A DNA stretch of 64,000 bases from Rhizophagus irregularis (Eukaryota; Glomeromycota; Glomeromycetes; Glomerales; Glomeraceae), in assembly GCF_026210795.1 (NCBI RefSeq), contig NC_089444.1, positions 296,001-360,000 of the forward strand, written 5' to 3'. The translations under genes and the position numbers were made by a program. Under the pieces are notes generated by a model. The model was not told the origin of the DNA, ran no database searches, and worked only from the letters and a program-made list of their open reading frames with translations. Positions 12,488-24,547 of the stretch are shown in pieces; the stretch's first letter is position 1; every line of letters starts with the position of its first letter.

Positions 12488-13139
12488 CAAGGTTTATCTT
12501 ATCAGAATACATTTTTATATTCAAAAATATTAATTTTTTTTTATTAATTTATTAATTTTAAAATAATAACGAATAAAAAAATTAGAATAATATTTAGATA
12601 ATATGCATTGATATCACGACATCGTGTGGTCTTTGTTATAAACATAAATTATTGTTCTTTTATTTTTAAGCTGTTATATGATAAATATGTATTAGAATAA
12701 TTTTTTAATACAGTACATAGTAAATAATAAATGCCCTTGATAATTTTTCTTGTGTAAATTAAAGATTTTCAATATGTACAGTATATGTCAGCTCGTGATT
12801 CGACCGATTCGTGTTTATTACTAATTATCGTGCGGATAATAACGGATATATGTGTGTCTTTATTCTTAATTCGTGCATAAACCTGATATAGACATATGGA
12901 CGAACATAAATATATACAATCTAATAATGACATAACCAAATTACTGAACAACCCTATTCCACTGTCGCGAGTCCGGTCTCAAGCTCCGTATTTTTTTGCT
13001 TTAGCTCCTCGAGCCAAATTTGTATTAAAAATAGGCAAATCAAGCCTCTTACTTTTAAAAAAATCTATTAATAATACGCAAATTGATAACATGAGCTGGT
13101 TAAAAAATTTATAGATTATACGCAAATCAAAATCTAACC

Positions 13140-13170
13140 ATATACCTCTATGTATATATTTCGGGGTCAT
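13140..13170. mobile_element. fragment of the AGGACCCCG MITE end
   Basis: Sequence CCTCTATGTATATATTTCGG followed by GGTCA matches the right end of the MITE at 47454-47665. No left end or target duplication was found, so it is probably a relic. Confidence 0.5.
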
Positions 13171-14040
13171 GGCGTTAATTACTTCACTCTTTTTTTTTTT
13201 ATTTTGAACATAGCGTATAAAAGTGTTTTCGAACATGGAATCCTAGATTGACTTGCTTAGAAAGAAAATGCCAGAGAGAAATATATACTATATTATGTAC
13301 ACGTAATAGGTGATTTAAATATACTTAATAATCTGCAAGATATATCATGTATTTAGAGATTTAACTAGTGAAGGGTGCAATATACCGATTCTAATATCAT
13401 TTATCATATTGGACCAACTAATGTATCAGTCAAAGAAAATATAAGGAAATGAAAAACAGTATTATTATGGTTATTTTTGTTAAAAGATATAATTGAAACA
13501 ATACAATAATGTTTTTTTTTTACATTTCATTAATAAAATTAACTATATAATTAATGTTGGTTACCACCACTTCGCTACGCAGTCACGTGATGATAACAGA
13601 AAAGAATGAAGGTATATATGAATAAACGGATGCTTCAATCAGTAATTATAAGGTTTATACGTTAGAAATGTTAGAAATGAATAGAATAATCCGTCACAAA
13701 TTGCTGCCTCAGCCGGCGATCAGCAATATATTACCAATAGCAAAAATCAAAACCAAACTATAATAAAGTTATAACAAAAACCTCTGTCTATTTCCCCTTG
13801 TTCGCTCCTTTCTTTTATATTTCTCTCCAAGCATAGTAATTTTAGTATATGTTATATAAAGTATAATTATATAAGTTTAATTTTTACTGTGGGCGCACAG
13901 ATCATGGCTTTCTAATATTCGCCTCCGTGTAACAGACTGAACAATGGAAAATCACATGATGATAAAATCAGGGGTTGTTTTTTTTTAACTATTTGAGGTT
14001 AGGTATTAATTTGCTTATTAATTAAAAAAAATTTTAATGT

Positions 14041-14070
14041 CCCCTGACCTCTATATATTTCGGGTCCTCT
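14041..14070. mobile_element. fragment of the AGGACCCCG MITE end
   Basis: CCCCTGACCTCTATATATTT followed by CGGGTCCT matches the right end of the MITE family. It is a solo end. Confidence 0.5.
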
Positions 14071-14699
14071 TAACCATGTAATGTAGCGCAATTCTATACT
14101 GCGGATTTTATCGAATTTTTTCTAGGTGAGCCAATACGGACATCGGAAAATTTTTGTGTTTAATGTCCATGACGGATTATCAACGGCTATCCGGATTGTA
14201 CCTCTACATGCATGCATTTACTATTGACTCTATAACAACTTTTTTTTTTCAAATTCTCAGTTCAAATATAAATATATTTTGAAAGGGATTTTTTTTAATA
14301 AAGTTTATTGGGAATTTTAAAATCTATATAAGAACTTTTATTATGAATTCTCTATGCCGGCGGTTGCAAACTCAATTAATTTTTTAATTTTTTGTACTGA
14401 ATATATATTACTCTATACAAATCCTGATAATTTACCTAATTATAACATACAACTTTAAAAATCATAAAATTTATTTATAAAAAATCCTACTACTCACTTT
14501 TTCTATTTACCTCATTTTACCTCATTTTTTCAAAAAATCCGGTTTTTACCTAACACCTTTCAAAAAAATTTTACAACCCCCATTTTGTACATGTAAGATT
14601 TCCGAGGTTCTCATACAGTACTTACACTTGATTGGAACTATTTGTTTATGTGAAGTATGTGATTTGCGTATTTTTTTCATATCTTATCATGAAACGTTA

Positions 14700-15870
14700 A
14701 AAACCTTTCGTTTTGGGTTTGTTTCAAAGATGCATCAAAAAGAATAAAAATATAAATATTGAAATTTATTGAAAATTAATTATTTTAGTGTATCTTAACA
14801 AATCCTTATTTATGATATGCTCACATGCAGATTAAAATATTGGCGGCGCAATATTTTTTTTTTCTTTATTAATATTCATTATAATTAATAAATACGTATA
14901 TAGAATAAAGCACAATGTTTCAAACTAATCAACTAACAATTGGCGTGGAATAATATAATTTATTATATTTACAGTGCCCCCGGTCCTTTTGCGCAAATGT
15001 AACTGTAGTACTTACTGTACAACTTCATTAAGTCACCCTTTTATGGAATAAGGTGTAAAGTTACACAAAAAATATTTAAGGTTTAGGCATCATTACACAT
15101 CATAAAAATTGAAATGGTTTGTCAATCATTTGCAAATTATCTCCGATCCTAATTTTTTTTTTTTTTTAAAAAAAACAAAACGTTTGAAGTTTTAATCTAA
15201 CTTTAATTTAGTTTAATAATTTATTTACAATTAAAAATATGACAAATATTTTTCTTAACTTATGGTAATAAAAAGATAACTTATAATAATATAATTATAC
15301 ATTATAACAAATAATTTTGTTTAAAAAAATAAAATATATTGAAATAAATTATTTTGATAATAATAACTGAAATTTTTCTATTAAAATCTTTATTTTTCAT
15401 AAATTTTAAAGTAGGTATAATTTAACTAGGGTTTACTTAATTAAAGTTTACATGGCGTAATGGTGACCGGTCTGTGCGACAAAAACGTGGCAACCTTTTA
15501 ATCGTAACGGATAGTTTAAAGAATTTTTAAATTTCATGATGCATGAGATAGCCTCTAAAATTCATAAAATAATAAAATATTATATTGGTCGATATTAGCG
15601 ATAATTTTTTTTTTTAAATAAAAAAAAGCTCATTTATTCAACAAAAAAGGGGTTCCTTAATTTGCAGTGTACGAACTGGCCGGGGTTAACGTTAACGCTA
15701 TCACGTGCAAGTGCATAACTCCTAAACAAAAAGACCATCCTTGAAAAAAACGCCAACTTGCATATACGTTGGGGTTTTTCGAACGTAATATACTTAATAA
15801 ATTATTATTTGACCTAGCTAAAATCATTTGACTATGTATGAAATGTTTCACAAATTTTTGTACCATTAAA
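14700..15870 (+). repeat. duplicated block, copy 1 of 3
   Basis: Shares diverged but collinear landmarks with 37370-38870 and 40140-41100: GTTTCA..GATGC.T.CAAAAAGAATAAAA near the start, ATCGTAACGGATAGTTT in the middle (15503), and CGAACGTAATATACTTAATA near the end (15780). No gene is recognised; ORFs on the minus strand here are not conserved in the other copies. Confidence 0.6.
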
Positions 15871-16655
15871 ATTAATTAATTTCATAATTTGATTTAAAAA
15901 AAAAATTAAAATATATCATATATTTTAATGATACCGACATAAATATATAGAATCCTTATCCTTGTTTATTTTTTTAGGCTTTATTATTCTTTCAAATTGT
16001 ATATAATATAACTTAGATGTTCCTATTGTTCTCTTTATAGTTTGCGTGATCCTTATTAGTCGCCTAGAACAAAACTTGCGGAATCGCGGAATCTCTTTAT
16101 TAAAGACCCAAAAGGTAAATCGCGATTTAAAAAATTCCAGCCTGCATTAGGGCATTATCAGATTTATGGACGGAATCCAAAAAGTAATGGCTTATGTTCC
16201 TATTAAGGTTGTATTAGAAGCATCTAAAAATGCGTCAAATAAGAATATTTTTTTTTTTTATTGATGTAAAAATATATTCCTTATATTAATATTGTATATT
16301 ATATCATATTTACGAATCGGAATAATTATTAGCTGTTTCTCTTTCTTTCTCTCTTTCTTCCAATTATAAAAGCATGAAAGGATAGGAAAAAAAAATAAAT
16401 AGCTCTCCTTTTGGCGGTTGACCGGTTGAATCAAATATTTTCTAATAGGAAAAAAATATTTAAATACGCATATTTATATCAGAAAAAAAGGAACCGCAAA
16501 ATTTTTTTTTTTTTTGATCCAATTCTCACTTCAAAGAAAACAAAAACAAACTCATTTCAAAAAAAAATTGTTTATCAAAAATTTTTTATTAGCAAACATT
16601 TAAAGAAAAATTCTTGGTTGTACAAAAATTATAATTCTTTATAAAGGAAAAAAAA

Positions 16656-17265
16656 ATGGAACAACCATCAGTCACTTATTCTGCTACTCTATCTATTGAC
16701 TACTTCGGTCAAACTCATAACCGGGCCGATCCGGAAACTTTAAATTGGTAAGTTTTTAAGAAAGAAGGAAAGAAAAAATATTTTTTTTCTCCTTTTTCTT
16801 CTATTTTTGGTGGAAATATTGTAAGGGGTGGTGCGACATTATAAGGTTTATATGCGTGTGTCAAAACCCTCTTATAATATTTGACCTCAAAAATTTTGAG
16901 GTAAAAAGCGTACATCTCCATCCTCTTAATAGGATTTAGTTTAAAAAGGAATTTTACTTTTTATTTTAATAAATTATTTCTCTTTTTAATTTTATTCAAT
17001 TTTTTTCTACTGTTTTCATAGTTCTTCTCAGTATCAGGAAACGGACATATACTCCGAACAACAAGAACAATGTCTCACAAATGTAACCCAAACTCGATCA
17101 TCATATGTGCCTCGATATAATCGTTCTCTTCAAAATCGTAAAATACAACGAAAAATAAGACATGCGAAAAATGCGAACACATTGAATTATCTTATACAGT
17201 TACCAAGACAAGTCACAAACAACCCATTTGCAGATCAAATATTTAATGGGGCTGATTTTTATTAA
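16656..17265 (+). CDS. hypothetical protein, paralogue A of a duplicated pair
   Basis: Exon 16656-16747 begins MEQPSVTYSATLSIDYFGQT and is spliced (GTAAGT at 16748, TTCATAG ending 17021) to 17022-17265, giving 111 residues. The C-terminal half is basic, with repeated RKIQRKIRHAK-like sequence, and could bind nucleic acid. The copy at 41657 has the same exon layout and about 90 percent matching residues over the shared part by eye. Here an extra T in GATTTTTATTAA stops the frame. Without it, the frame would run on into coding-looking sequence with CxxC (KDDCYMCDQHGLLHDRQPIN), so the present C-terminus is probably truncated. The family was not recognised. Confidence 0.55.
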
Positions 17266-18410
17266 GGATGATTGTTATATGTGTGATCAGCACGGGCTTC
17301 TCCATGATCGTCAGCCAATAAATGGTCAAAATGCACGAACATTATTAATTCGGATTAAATTATTGACAAATATATTTTTTTTAACCCTTTTTTTTGTAAA
17401 GAAAAATTCTTTTATTTTTTTTTCTCCATGAAAGCATCTAGAAAAATTCAACTTCACTATATTGTATAAATAGTATTGCGAAGTCGCCCAGTGACCGGTT
17501 AATCATTTTGTACTAATTAATAATCAGTGTCGCGATTTTCATAAATTTATTTAGTTGTTTGATTTTTATTTTATTTTTTTTTATGTAAATTAGATAGTAT
17601 TTTAATTGTATTTTTTTTTTACTTAGAAAAAAAAAGTCTATTATGAAAAATATTATGATACATATATGTATATACTGTATGTATTATCAAATAATAATTG
17701 CTGAAAAAAAGTCAAATAATTATCATTTAGAAAAAAAAAGTATCATAAAGAAAGTGTTTATCGTAAAACAAATTATATTTGTTGAATCAAATAAAAACTA
17801 AGTTAGTCACGCTCATTAATATTTTTCAGTAAATATGTCTTGATGAGAATTGATGAGAATTTATATTATGTTTGCTCTTTATGTATAGTTACAAATTTAA
17901 TAATAATGAAAACATGATATATGACATTGAAATTTATTTGCTTTTAATTATTATTATTTATAACTTTGTTAAAAATCTATTTGATTTTTTTTTTATAATA
18001 AAAATTTGTATGAACTTTATTAAAATTATTTTCCTAATAATAAATAATACGAAAACTTTTTATCACGTGAAAAATATTTTGATGTAATCATTATTCGTGT
18101 AACAACTTTTATAGATTCATCTACGAATATTTACGTACTTTTATTCGTATTTTTCTATTTTTTAATTCCCGTGAACTTTGTGAGGGTAAATAATAGATTG
18201 ATAAAGTGTTTTGTTAGTAACCCTTGCTTCTATGTACTGTATATTGTGAAATTAACAAATGTCTAATAATAACTAACTTCAATTTCTAATAAATGTTATG
18301 GTACTTTTAAAATTTTTTAATAATGATATTATCATTGAATAAATAGATATATTGAATTATGATAATTATGATGCAATATTTATAAACTAATATGCAATAA
18401 ATTATGTTTC
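17266..18410. other. 3' part of duplicated locus, no further gene
   Basis: AT-rich sequence conserved in copy 2 (42640-43860). The first 130 bases continue the coding-looking frame lost from the upstream gene. Nothing else is recognised. Confidence 0.5.
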
Positions 18411-18411
18411 A

Positions 18412-18590
18412 GGAAATTTCCCGTTAAGGATATTGAGATTCAGGATTAGGATTTCAGAGTTCGGGAAATAAGGATTCGGGAATTGTATATTTCAGGAAAA
18501 TGTCTAGTTCAGGAAATTAGCATTCAGGTAATTGACTTCGGAAAAAGTTATATTCAGAAAAATAGCATTCAAGAAATCGTACTGTAATCA
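18412..18590 (+). repeat. TTCAGGAAAT-type imperfect tandem repeat
   Basis: About ten irregular copies of a 12-20 bp motif with core ATTCAGGAAAT. A near-identical copy lies at 49720-49908, where the plus frame stays open by chance. Confidence 0.7.
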
Positions 18591-18699
18591 TATTGTTTTA
18601 TTAACATTTTGAATCAGATTAAGTTTAAATTTCTATTATACTAGACTGAATCGCTATATAATAATGGAATTAATTTTCAAAGTAAAATATATAGTAATT

Positions 18700-18966
18700 C
18701 GAATGCTGATGGTCTCTTGAGTGGATCTGCACCTAAACATTTTTCCATTAAATTGAGATAAAGAGGGAGAATTTCCTCAGCGGGTTTAGAAATATTAAAT
18801 GAACGGCCATGTTGTCTATCATAAAAAGAAAGATCACAAACCGATAATATCCATATTATTATACCAAAACTATAAATTCAGAAACTTAAGTTAGTTCATT
18901 TCTTTTAAAAATTTCGGGGCAACAAATGGTACAATCTCAAAAATTCCTTCTGAATTTGTGTTAAAT
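18700..18966 (-). pseudogene. relic of a protein kinase C-lobe
   Basis: Minus-strand translation gives SEGIFEIVPFVAPKFLKEM, the region around APE with E changed to K. After stops it gives SFGIIIWILSVCDLSFYDRQ and then LNLMEKCLGADPLKRPSAFE, the end of a kinase domain. The central part does not maintain one frame. The same relic, with a different extent, lies at 50090-50500. It lies downstream of the intact minus-strand kinase and is a separate, older copy. Confidence 0.75.
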
Positions 18967-19299
18967 AGTAGTGGTTTGATAATTTATATCTCATAATTAG
19001 AAAAGTTATAAAAAAAAGATTTATTTAAATGAAACTTGTAAAATATTTACTACTCTAGTCTTAGTGTTTAAATAATTCTAAATATAATAAAAAAAAGTGA
19101 ATATAGATACAGTACATAAGCTAAAAAAAAAAAAGAATTATTTAAATTACAAACTAAGAAACTTGTAAAATATTTACTACTCTAGCCTTAGTGTTTAAAT
19201 AAATCTAAAAAGAATAAAATAAAAAACAATTTCTTTTGTATGTGTATGTAATATCAAATATCACTTAAAAAAACTATAAATTTTTTTAAAACAAACAAT

Positions 19300-19430
19300 G
19301 ATTAGTTAATTTTCATCTGTTTTAATATCTAAATAATTAAATATTAAATAAAATTAATTTCACATAAAAATAATTTGCAATATTAGTTCTTTTATATATC
19401 ATAGTACATACCTAATGACCCCAAATCCTT
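19300..19430 (-). repeat. duplicated 3' terminal exon/intron unit of the kinase gene
   Basis: The segment TCATTAG|GTATGT ... TTGCAAATTATTT ... AAACAG|ATGA.AAT occurs at 19600-19520 and again at 19415-19310. The second copy of the exon end is reached only after a TAA created by a (TA)n stretch that shifts the frame relative to an ancestral IIKDLGSL-like reading. Confidence 0.6.
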
Positions 19431-22400
19431 AATTATATATATAATCATTCAAATCTTCATCATTTACTAGCATTTCATTTGCTTTTTCATGAATTTCATT
19501 CAACTTTTTACTAGTATTCTCATCTGTTTTAATTAAATTAATTTCATATAAATAATTTGCAAGATTGATTTTTTACCTATTATATTAACATACCTAATGA
19601 CTTCATATCATCATTAATTATACAATCATCCAAATTTTCACTTTCAAGAATTTCATTCAATTTTTTACTAGTAAAATCAAGTAAGCGACTAGTATAACAT
19701 GCTTTAGGATGAGATTCAGTAACAAGATTATTATGCCCAATTGGTGCATTTATAAATTCCGCAATATTGCATTTTAATTCTTCATTAATATTTTCAATTT
19801 TATCAGGAGGAATGATCCATTCTTTAATAATATTACACACTTCTTCAGATGATGGCCTTTTTAATGGATCTTCATTCCAACATTTTTTCATTAAATTCAC
19901 ATAACATTGTGGAGTATTTTCAATAATTTCAGGACGTTCACCTTTACAAATACTTAAACTAAGTTGAAGATCATGTGCTCTATTATTAAATGGTGGTGTT
20001 CCAGATGTAAACTCCCACATAATCATAGAAAAACTATATATATCACTAGCTGGAGTATAAGATTTGCCTCTTAAAACTTCAGGTGCCATAAATGGAATAA
20101 CACCATAAATATCATATTTTTTCAAAAACGATTTTATAGGTTGACATAATCCTAAATCACTAATATAAATTTTATCCTTATTCTTTTCAATATTATTTAA
20201 AATATTACCATCATGAAAATCACAATGAATAAGTTTTTTTTTATGTATCTTACTAAGTCCAGAAATAATTTCGTACAACATAAATAATTTTTGATTCCAA
20301 TTACTTTTGACTAATCTTGTTAAATTTTCTCTTAAATTACCTTTATTTGCATAATACATTACTATTATATACTTTGAAGTATTTGGATCTTCTGTGAATC
20401 CATAAATATTTATAATATCATATGAACTTAAAACACTTGTATGATATTCCCACTATAAAAAATAATAATAATTATTAATACAAATAAATTAAAATTGAAA
20501 TTAAAAATAGAAAATAATATACTATTATACTTCTTTTAAAAACTCATTTAAATTTTCATTTAAATTCTTGGGACATTTAAGAATTACTTCTTCATCATCT
20601 TCATTTCCATTATTCTTTAACCAAATAGCTCTGTATATAGTACCAAATCCTCCTTCATTAAGATATTTAATATTTTTAAATTTGTTATAAGGAATCCATT
20701 TTAATCCATTTTTAAGAATAAAATCATCTATAATCATATTTCCACTTTTTCCAAATCTATAAATTTAAATAATTAAAATTATATGATAGATTATATTATA
20801 ATTTACACAAAATAAATTATTACTTACTCTAAAATTTTAAATAAGAATTAAATGTAATATAAGCCTTAATTTTTGGATAAATACATACTATAATAACCTA
20901 TGATTTACAACTTACCGACTAAAGTAACAGATATTTTTCAAATGAAAGAATTCAGTTAACAAATTAATATTATATAATATATATAAGAATAGATCCTTAC
21001 AATCTAGATCATAATTTTTTAAATGAAGAAATTAGTTAGTTTAAATTATATGTAAATATTATAACAATAAGTAATAATAGAAATAAATAAATAACTTACT
21101 CCCTATTTATTAATAATTTTTTAAATGAAGAAATTAGTTAGTTTAAATTATATGTAAATATTATAACAATAAGTAATAATAGAAATAAATAAATAACTTA
21201 CTCCCTATTTATTAATAATTTTTTAAATGAAGAAATTAGTTAGTTTAAATTATATGTAAATATTATAACAATAAGTAATAATAGAAATAAATAAATAACT
21301 TACTCCCTATTTATTAATAATTTTTTAAATGAAGAAATTAGTTAGTTTAAATTATATGTAAATATTATAACAATAAGTAATAATAGAATTAAATAAACAA
21401 CTTATAACTTACGATCTATTAAATAAAGAAATTAGTTAGTTTAAATTATATGTAAATATTATAACAATAAGATAATAGAATTATATAAATAACTTACCAT
21501 CTATGAAATAATTTTTTAAATGAAGAAATTAGTTAGTTTAAATTATATGTAAATATTATAACAATAAGTAATAATAGAATTAAATAAACAAATTATGACT
21601 TACCAACTAAATTAAATTATAAAATAATTTTAAATTAGTTAGTTTAAATTATATGTAAATATTATAACAATAAGTAATAATAGAATTAAATAAATAACTT
21701 ACACCCTATATTATTTAATAATTTTTTAAATAAAGAAATTAGTTAGTTTAAATTATATGTAAATATTATAACAATAAGTAATAATAGAATTAAATAAATA
21801 ACTTATAACTTACGATCTATTAAATAAAGAAATTAGTTAAATTATATGTAGATATTATAACAATAAGTAATAATAGAATTATATAAATAACTTACCATCT
21901 ATGAAATAATTTTTTAAATAAAGAAGTTAGTTAGTTTAAATTATATGTAAATATTATAACAATAAGTAATAATAGAATTAAATAAATAACTTACACCCTA
22001 TATTATTTAATAATTTTTTAAATAAAGAAATTAGTTAGTTTAAATTATATGTAAATATTATAACAATAAGTAATAATAGAATTAAATAAATAACTTATAA
22101 CTTACGATCTATTAAATAAAGAAATTAGTTAAATTATATGTAAATATTATAACAATAAGTAATAATAGAATTATATAAATAACTTACCATCTATGAAATA
22201 ATTTTTTAAATAAAGAAGTTAGTTAGTTTAAATTATATGTAAATATTATAACAATAAGTAATAATAGAATTAAATAAACAAATTATGACTTACCAACTAA
22301 ATTAAATTATAAAATAATTTTAAATTAGTTAGTTTAAATTATATGTAAATATTATAACAATAAGTAATAATAGAATTAAATAAATAACTTACACCCTATA

Positions 22401-24278
22401 TTATTTAATAATTTTTTAAATAAAGAAATTAGTTAGTTTAAATTATATGTAAATATTATAACAATAAGTAATAATAGAATTATATAAATAACTTACTCCC
22501 TATATTATTTAATAATTTTTTAAATAAAGAAATTAGTTAGTTTAAATTATATGTAAATATCATAACAATAAGTAATAAATAAACAACTTACGAACTATTT
22601 AATAATTTTTTAATAAAGAAATTAGTTAGTTTAAATTATATAAATATTATAATTATAAGTAATAATAGAATTAAATAAACAAATTATGACTTACCAACTA
22701 AATTAAATTATAAAATAATTTTAAATTAGTTAGTTTAAATTATATGTAAATATTATAACAATAATAATAATAGAATTATATAAATAACTTACCATCTATG
22801 AAATAATTTTTTAAATAAAGAAGTTAGTTAGTTTAAATTATATGTAACTATTATAACAATAAGTAATAATAGAATTATATAAATAACTTACCAGCTATGA
22901 AATAATTTTTTAAATAAAGAAGTTAGTTAGTTTAAATTATATGTAAATATTATAACAATAAGTAATAATAGAATTAAATAAACAAATTATGACTTACCAA
23001 CTAAATTAAATTATAAAATAATTTTAAATTAGTTAGTTTAAATTATATGTAAATATTATAACAATAAGTAATAATAGAATTAAATAAACAAATTATGACT
23101 TACCAACTAAATTAAATTATTAAATTAGTTAGTTTAAATTATATGTAAATATTATAACAATAAGTAATAATAGAATTAAAATAAATAACTTACACCCTAT
23201 ATTATTTAATAATTTTTTAAATAAAGAAATTAGTTAGTTTAAATTATATAAATATTATAACAATAAGTAATAATAGAATTAAATAAATAACTTACTCCCT
23301 ATATTATATAATAATTTTTAAATAGTAAAGAAATTAGTTAGTTTAAATTTTTTGTAAATATTATAACAATAAGTAATAATAGATAGAATTAAATAAATAA
23401 CTTACTCCCTATTTAATAATTTTTTAATAAAGAAATTAGTTAGTTTAAATTATATGTAAATATTATAACAATAAGCAATAATAGAATTAAATAAATAACT
23501 TACACCCTATATTATTTAATAATTTTTTTAAATAAAGAAATTAGTATATAAATAATATAAATATAGATATAACTCACACCCTGTAGTATTATTAGTTAGA
23601 TATAATGATATAATGATTATATATATTACTCACAATCTAGTTATTTAAATTAAGAATATAATTAGTTGAATTATGAACAAAATAAATATAATATACAGTA
23701 TACATTGTAACTTACCATCTGTAATAATATAATTAATTATTAATAGTTATTTAAACAAAGAATTTAGTTATTTGAATGTTATATAGAAAAAATAAAGTAA
23801 AGGACTAAAGATTTAAATAATTAATAACTTACTAACTACAGTATTATTAATCATTAAATAAATTATTTAGTTATATGGAATACAATAAAGGTAATGAGTA
23901 ATTCATTATATAACTTACAAGCTAATAAATATTTAATATAATTTTTATATAATATAGTTAGCCTAAATTATATTTCATATTATATGAGGTATAATTATAG
24001 ATAGTATTTGAATTGTCTATAAATAAAAACTTAATACTTCAGCTTGTTTGATATACCTTTAGATTCCTTGGCGTCTCTTCCTTCAAATTCCTCAATACTA
24101 CTTTCAGATTCTTCAGTGTCACTTCCCTCAAATTCTCCAGTGCCACTTTCTTCAAGTTCTTCTATATTACTGAAAACTAGTTTTGTTATATTGCAAATTT
24201 GGTTTAATAATTTGAATAATTCTAATTTATATTATTATTCATGTTATATGTTTTACCTTTACCAACACGTTGGTCCAT
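19429..24278 (-). CDS. protein kinase gene with 32 tandem 3-nt microexons and a 1-nt exon
   Basis: Proposed exons: 24278-24257, 24161-24057, 32 microexons of 3 nt (first 23921-23919, last 20918-20916), one 1-nt exon (20828), 20756-20531, 20452-19594 and 19523-19429. They sum to 1404 nt, a 467-residue frame with no internal stop. The N-terminus MDQRVGKE is followed by an acidic region (GTGEFEGSDTEESESSIEEF). The microexons encode about 33 residues, including FDDR repeats. The kinase domain has NEGGFGTIYRAIW (108-120), VILK, HCDFHDGNIL (catalytic Asp about 228), DLG (249) and APE, so it is plausibly active. Splicing 24057 directly to 20756 would give a stop within ten codons. The kinase exons are secure (0.95); the upstream exons and microexons rest on splice motifs and phase. 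The simplest alternative is a start at the ATG at 20737 with no upstream exons. Confidence 0.7.
20828..23921 (-). repeat. intron-like tandem array with embedded microexons
   Basis: About 32 units of 56-117 bp (mode about 99-106) share ATAATATTTACATATAATTT, then AACTAACTAATTT (a CTAAC branch-like site), a T/A run, a TAG or CAG acceptor, three variable bases, and GTAAGT (29 units) or GTGAGT/GTAAGG (3 units). From 5' to 3' on the minus strand the three bases include CTT, TTA, ATG, ATT, GGT, GGA, TTG, CTG, TTC, ATC and TCG. The triplet differs between units while the flanking splice motifs do not. Subarrays repeat as TTG-ATG-ATC-GGT blocks, showing duplication of several units at once. Confidence 0.92.
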
Positions 24279-24547
24279 TACTATATCAAAATTGGAAAAG
24301 ATAAAGTAAATATCTTTTTTTAATTTTTTAAACGTCTTTTAAATACCTTTATTAGTATGAATAAATATGGTAATAATATTTATGCAAAATACATTATGTG
24401 CAAAAGCATTAATCACAAGTACAAGCATTGCATTATTGCACATGACAAATTTTGCACAACCGGAATGACGGAATGTATATCAATTATTACAAAATCGCAG
24501 CAACTGGTTAATCATTTTGTCTTAGGTAATTATTAAGTACCAATGAA
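24279..24547. other. intergenic between kinase gene start and retroelement array
   Basis: AT-rich upstream region of the minus-strand kinase gene. No promoter element is distinguishable. Contains AACTGGTTAATCATTTTGT, similar to sequence in the duplicated locus at 17495. Confidence 0.35.

Larger units (their letters stand above)
12488..14699. other. gene-poor AT-rich region with MITE end fragments
   Basis: No gene is seen. Two isolated copies of the outer end of the AGGACCCCG MITE family occur: 13140-13170 (CCTCTATGTATATATTTCGG) and 14041-14070 (CTCTATATATTTCGGGTCCT). No partner end was located for either. Confidence 0.45.
15950..18640 (+). repeat. duplicated locus, copy 1 (uninterrupted)
   Basis: Collinear with 41140-43876, then 46680-46765, then 49690-49930. 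The copies share the 111/122-residue gene, its upstream Phe/Lys-rich leader, the CCCAGTGACCGGTTAAT segment and the TTCAGG-rich repeat. This copy lacks the two MITEs, the 2.8-kb element and the 2.9-kb block present in copy 2, so it acts as the empty-site reference. Confidence 0.85.

Noticed and set aside
12896-13236. Overlapping ORFs on both strands of 72-85 codons
   Set aside because: No signal, domain or splice support; they overlap each other and a MITE end fragment.
16411-16644. Lys/Phe-rich ORF upstream of the duplicated gene (and its counterpart at 41361)
   Set aside because: The frame is not kept between the two copies and the composition follows A/T runs; probably leader sequence.
20828-23921. 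CRISPR array
   Set aside because: Repeats are longer than CRISPR repeats, spacers are only three bases, and there are no cas genes; the genome is eukaryotic.
20828-23921. Plain minisatellite within one large intron
   Set aside because: Kept as the main alternative, but splicing out the whole array breaks the frame, and every unit preserves both splice motifs although the three bases between them vary.
24044-24304. Plus-strand Ser/Leu-rich ORF
   Set aside because: It is antisense to the acidic exon of the minus-strand kinase gene, and its Ser-rich composition is the mirror of that exon's Glu/Ser codons.
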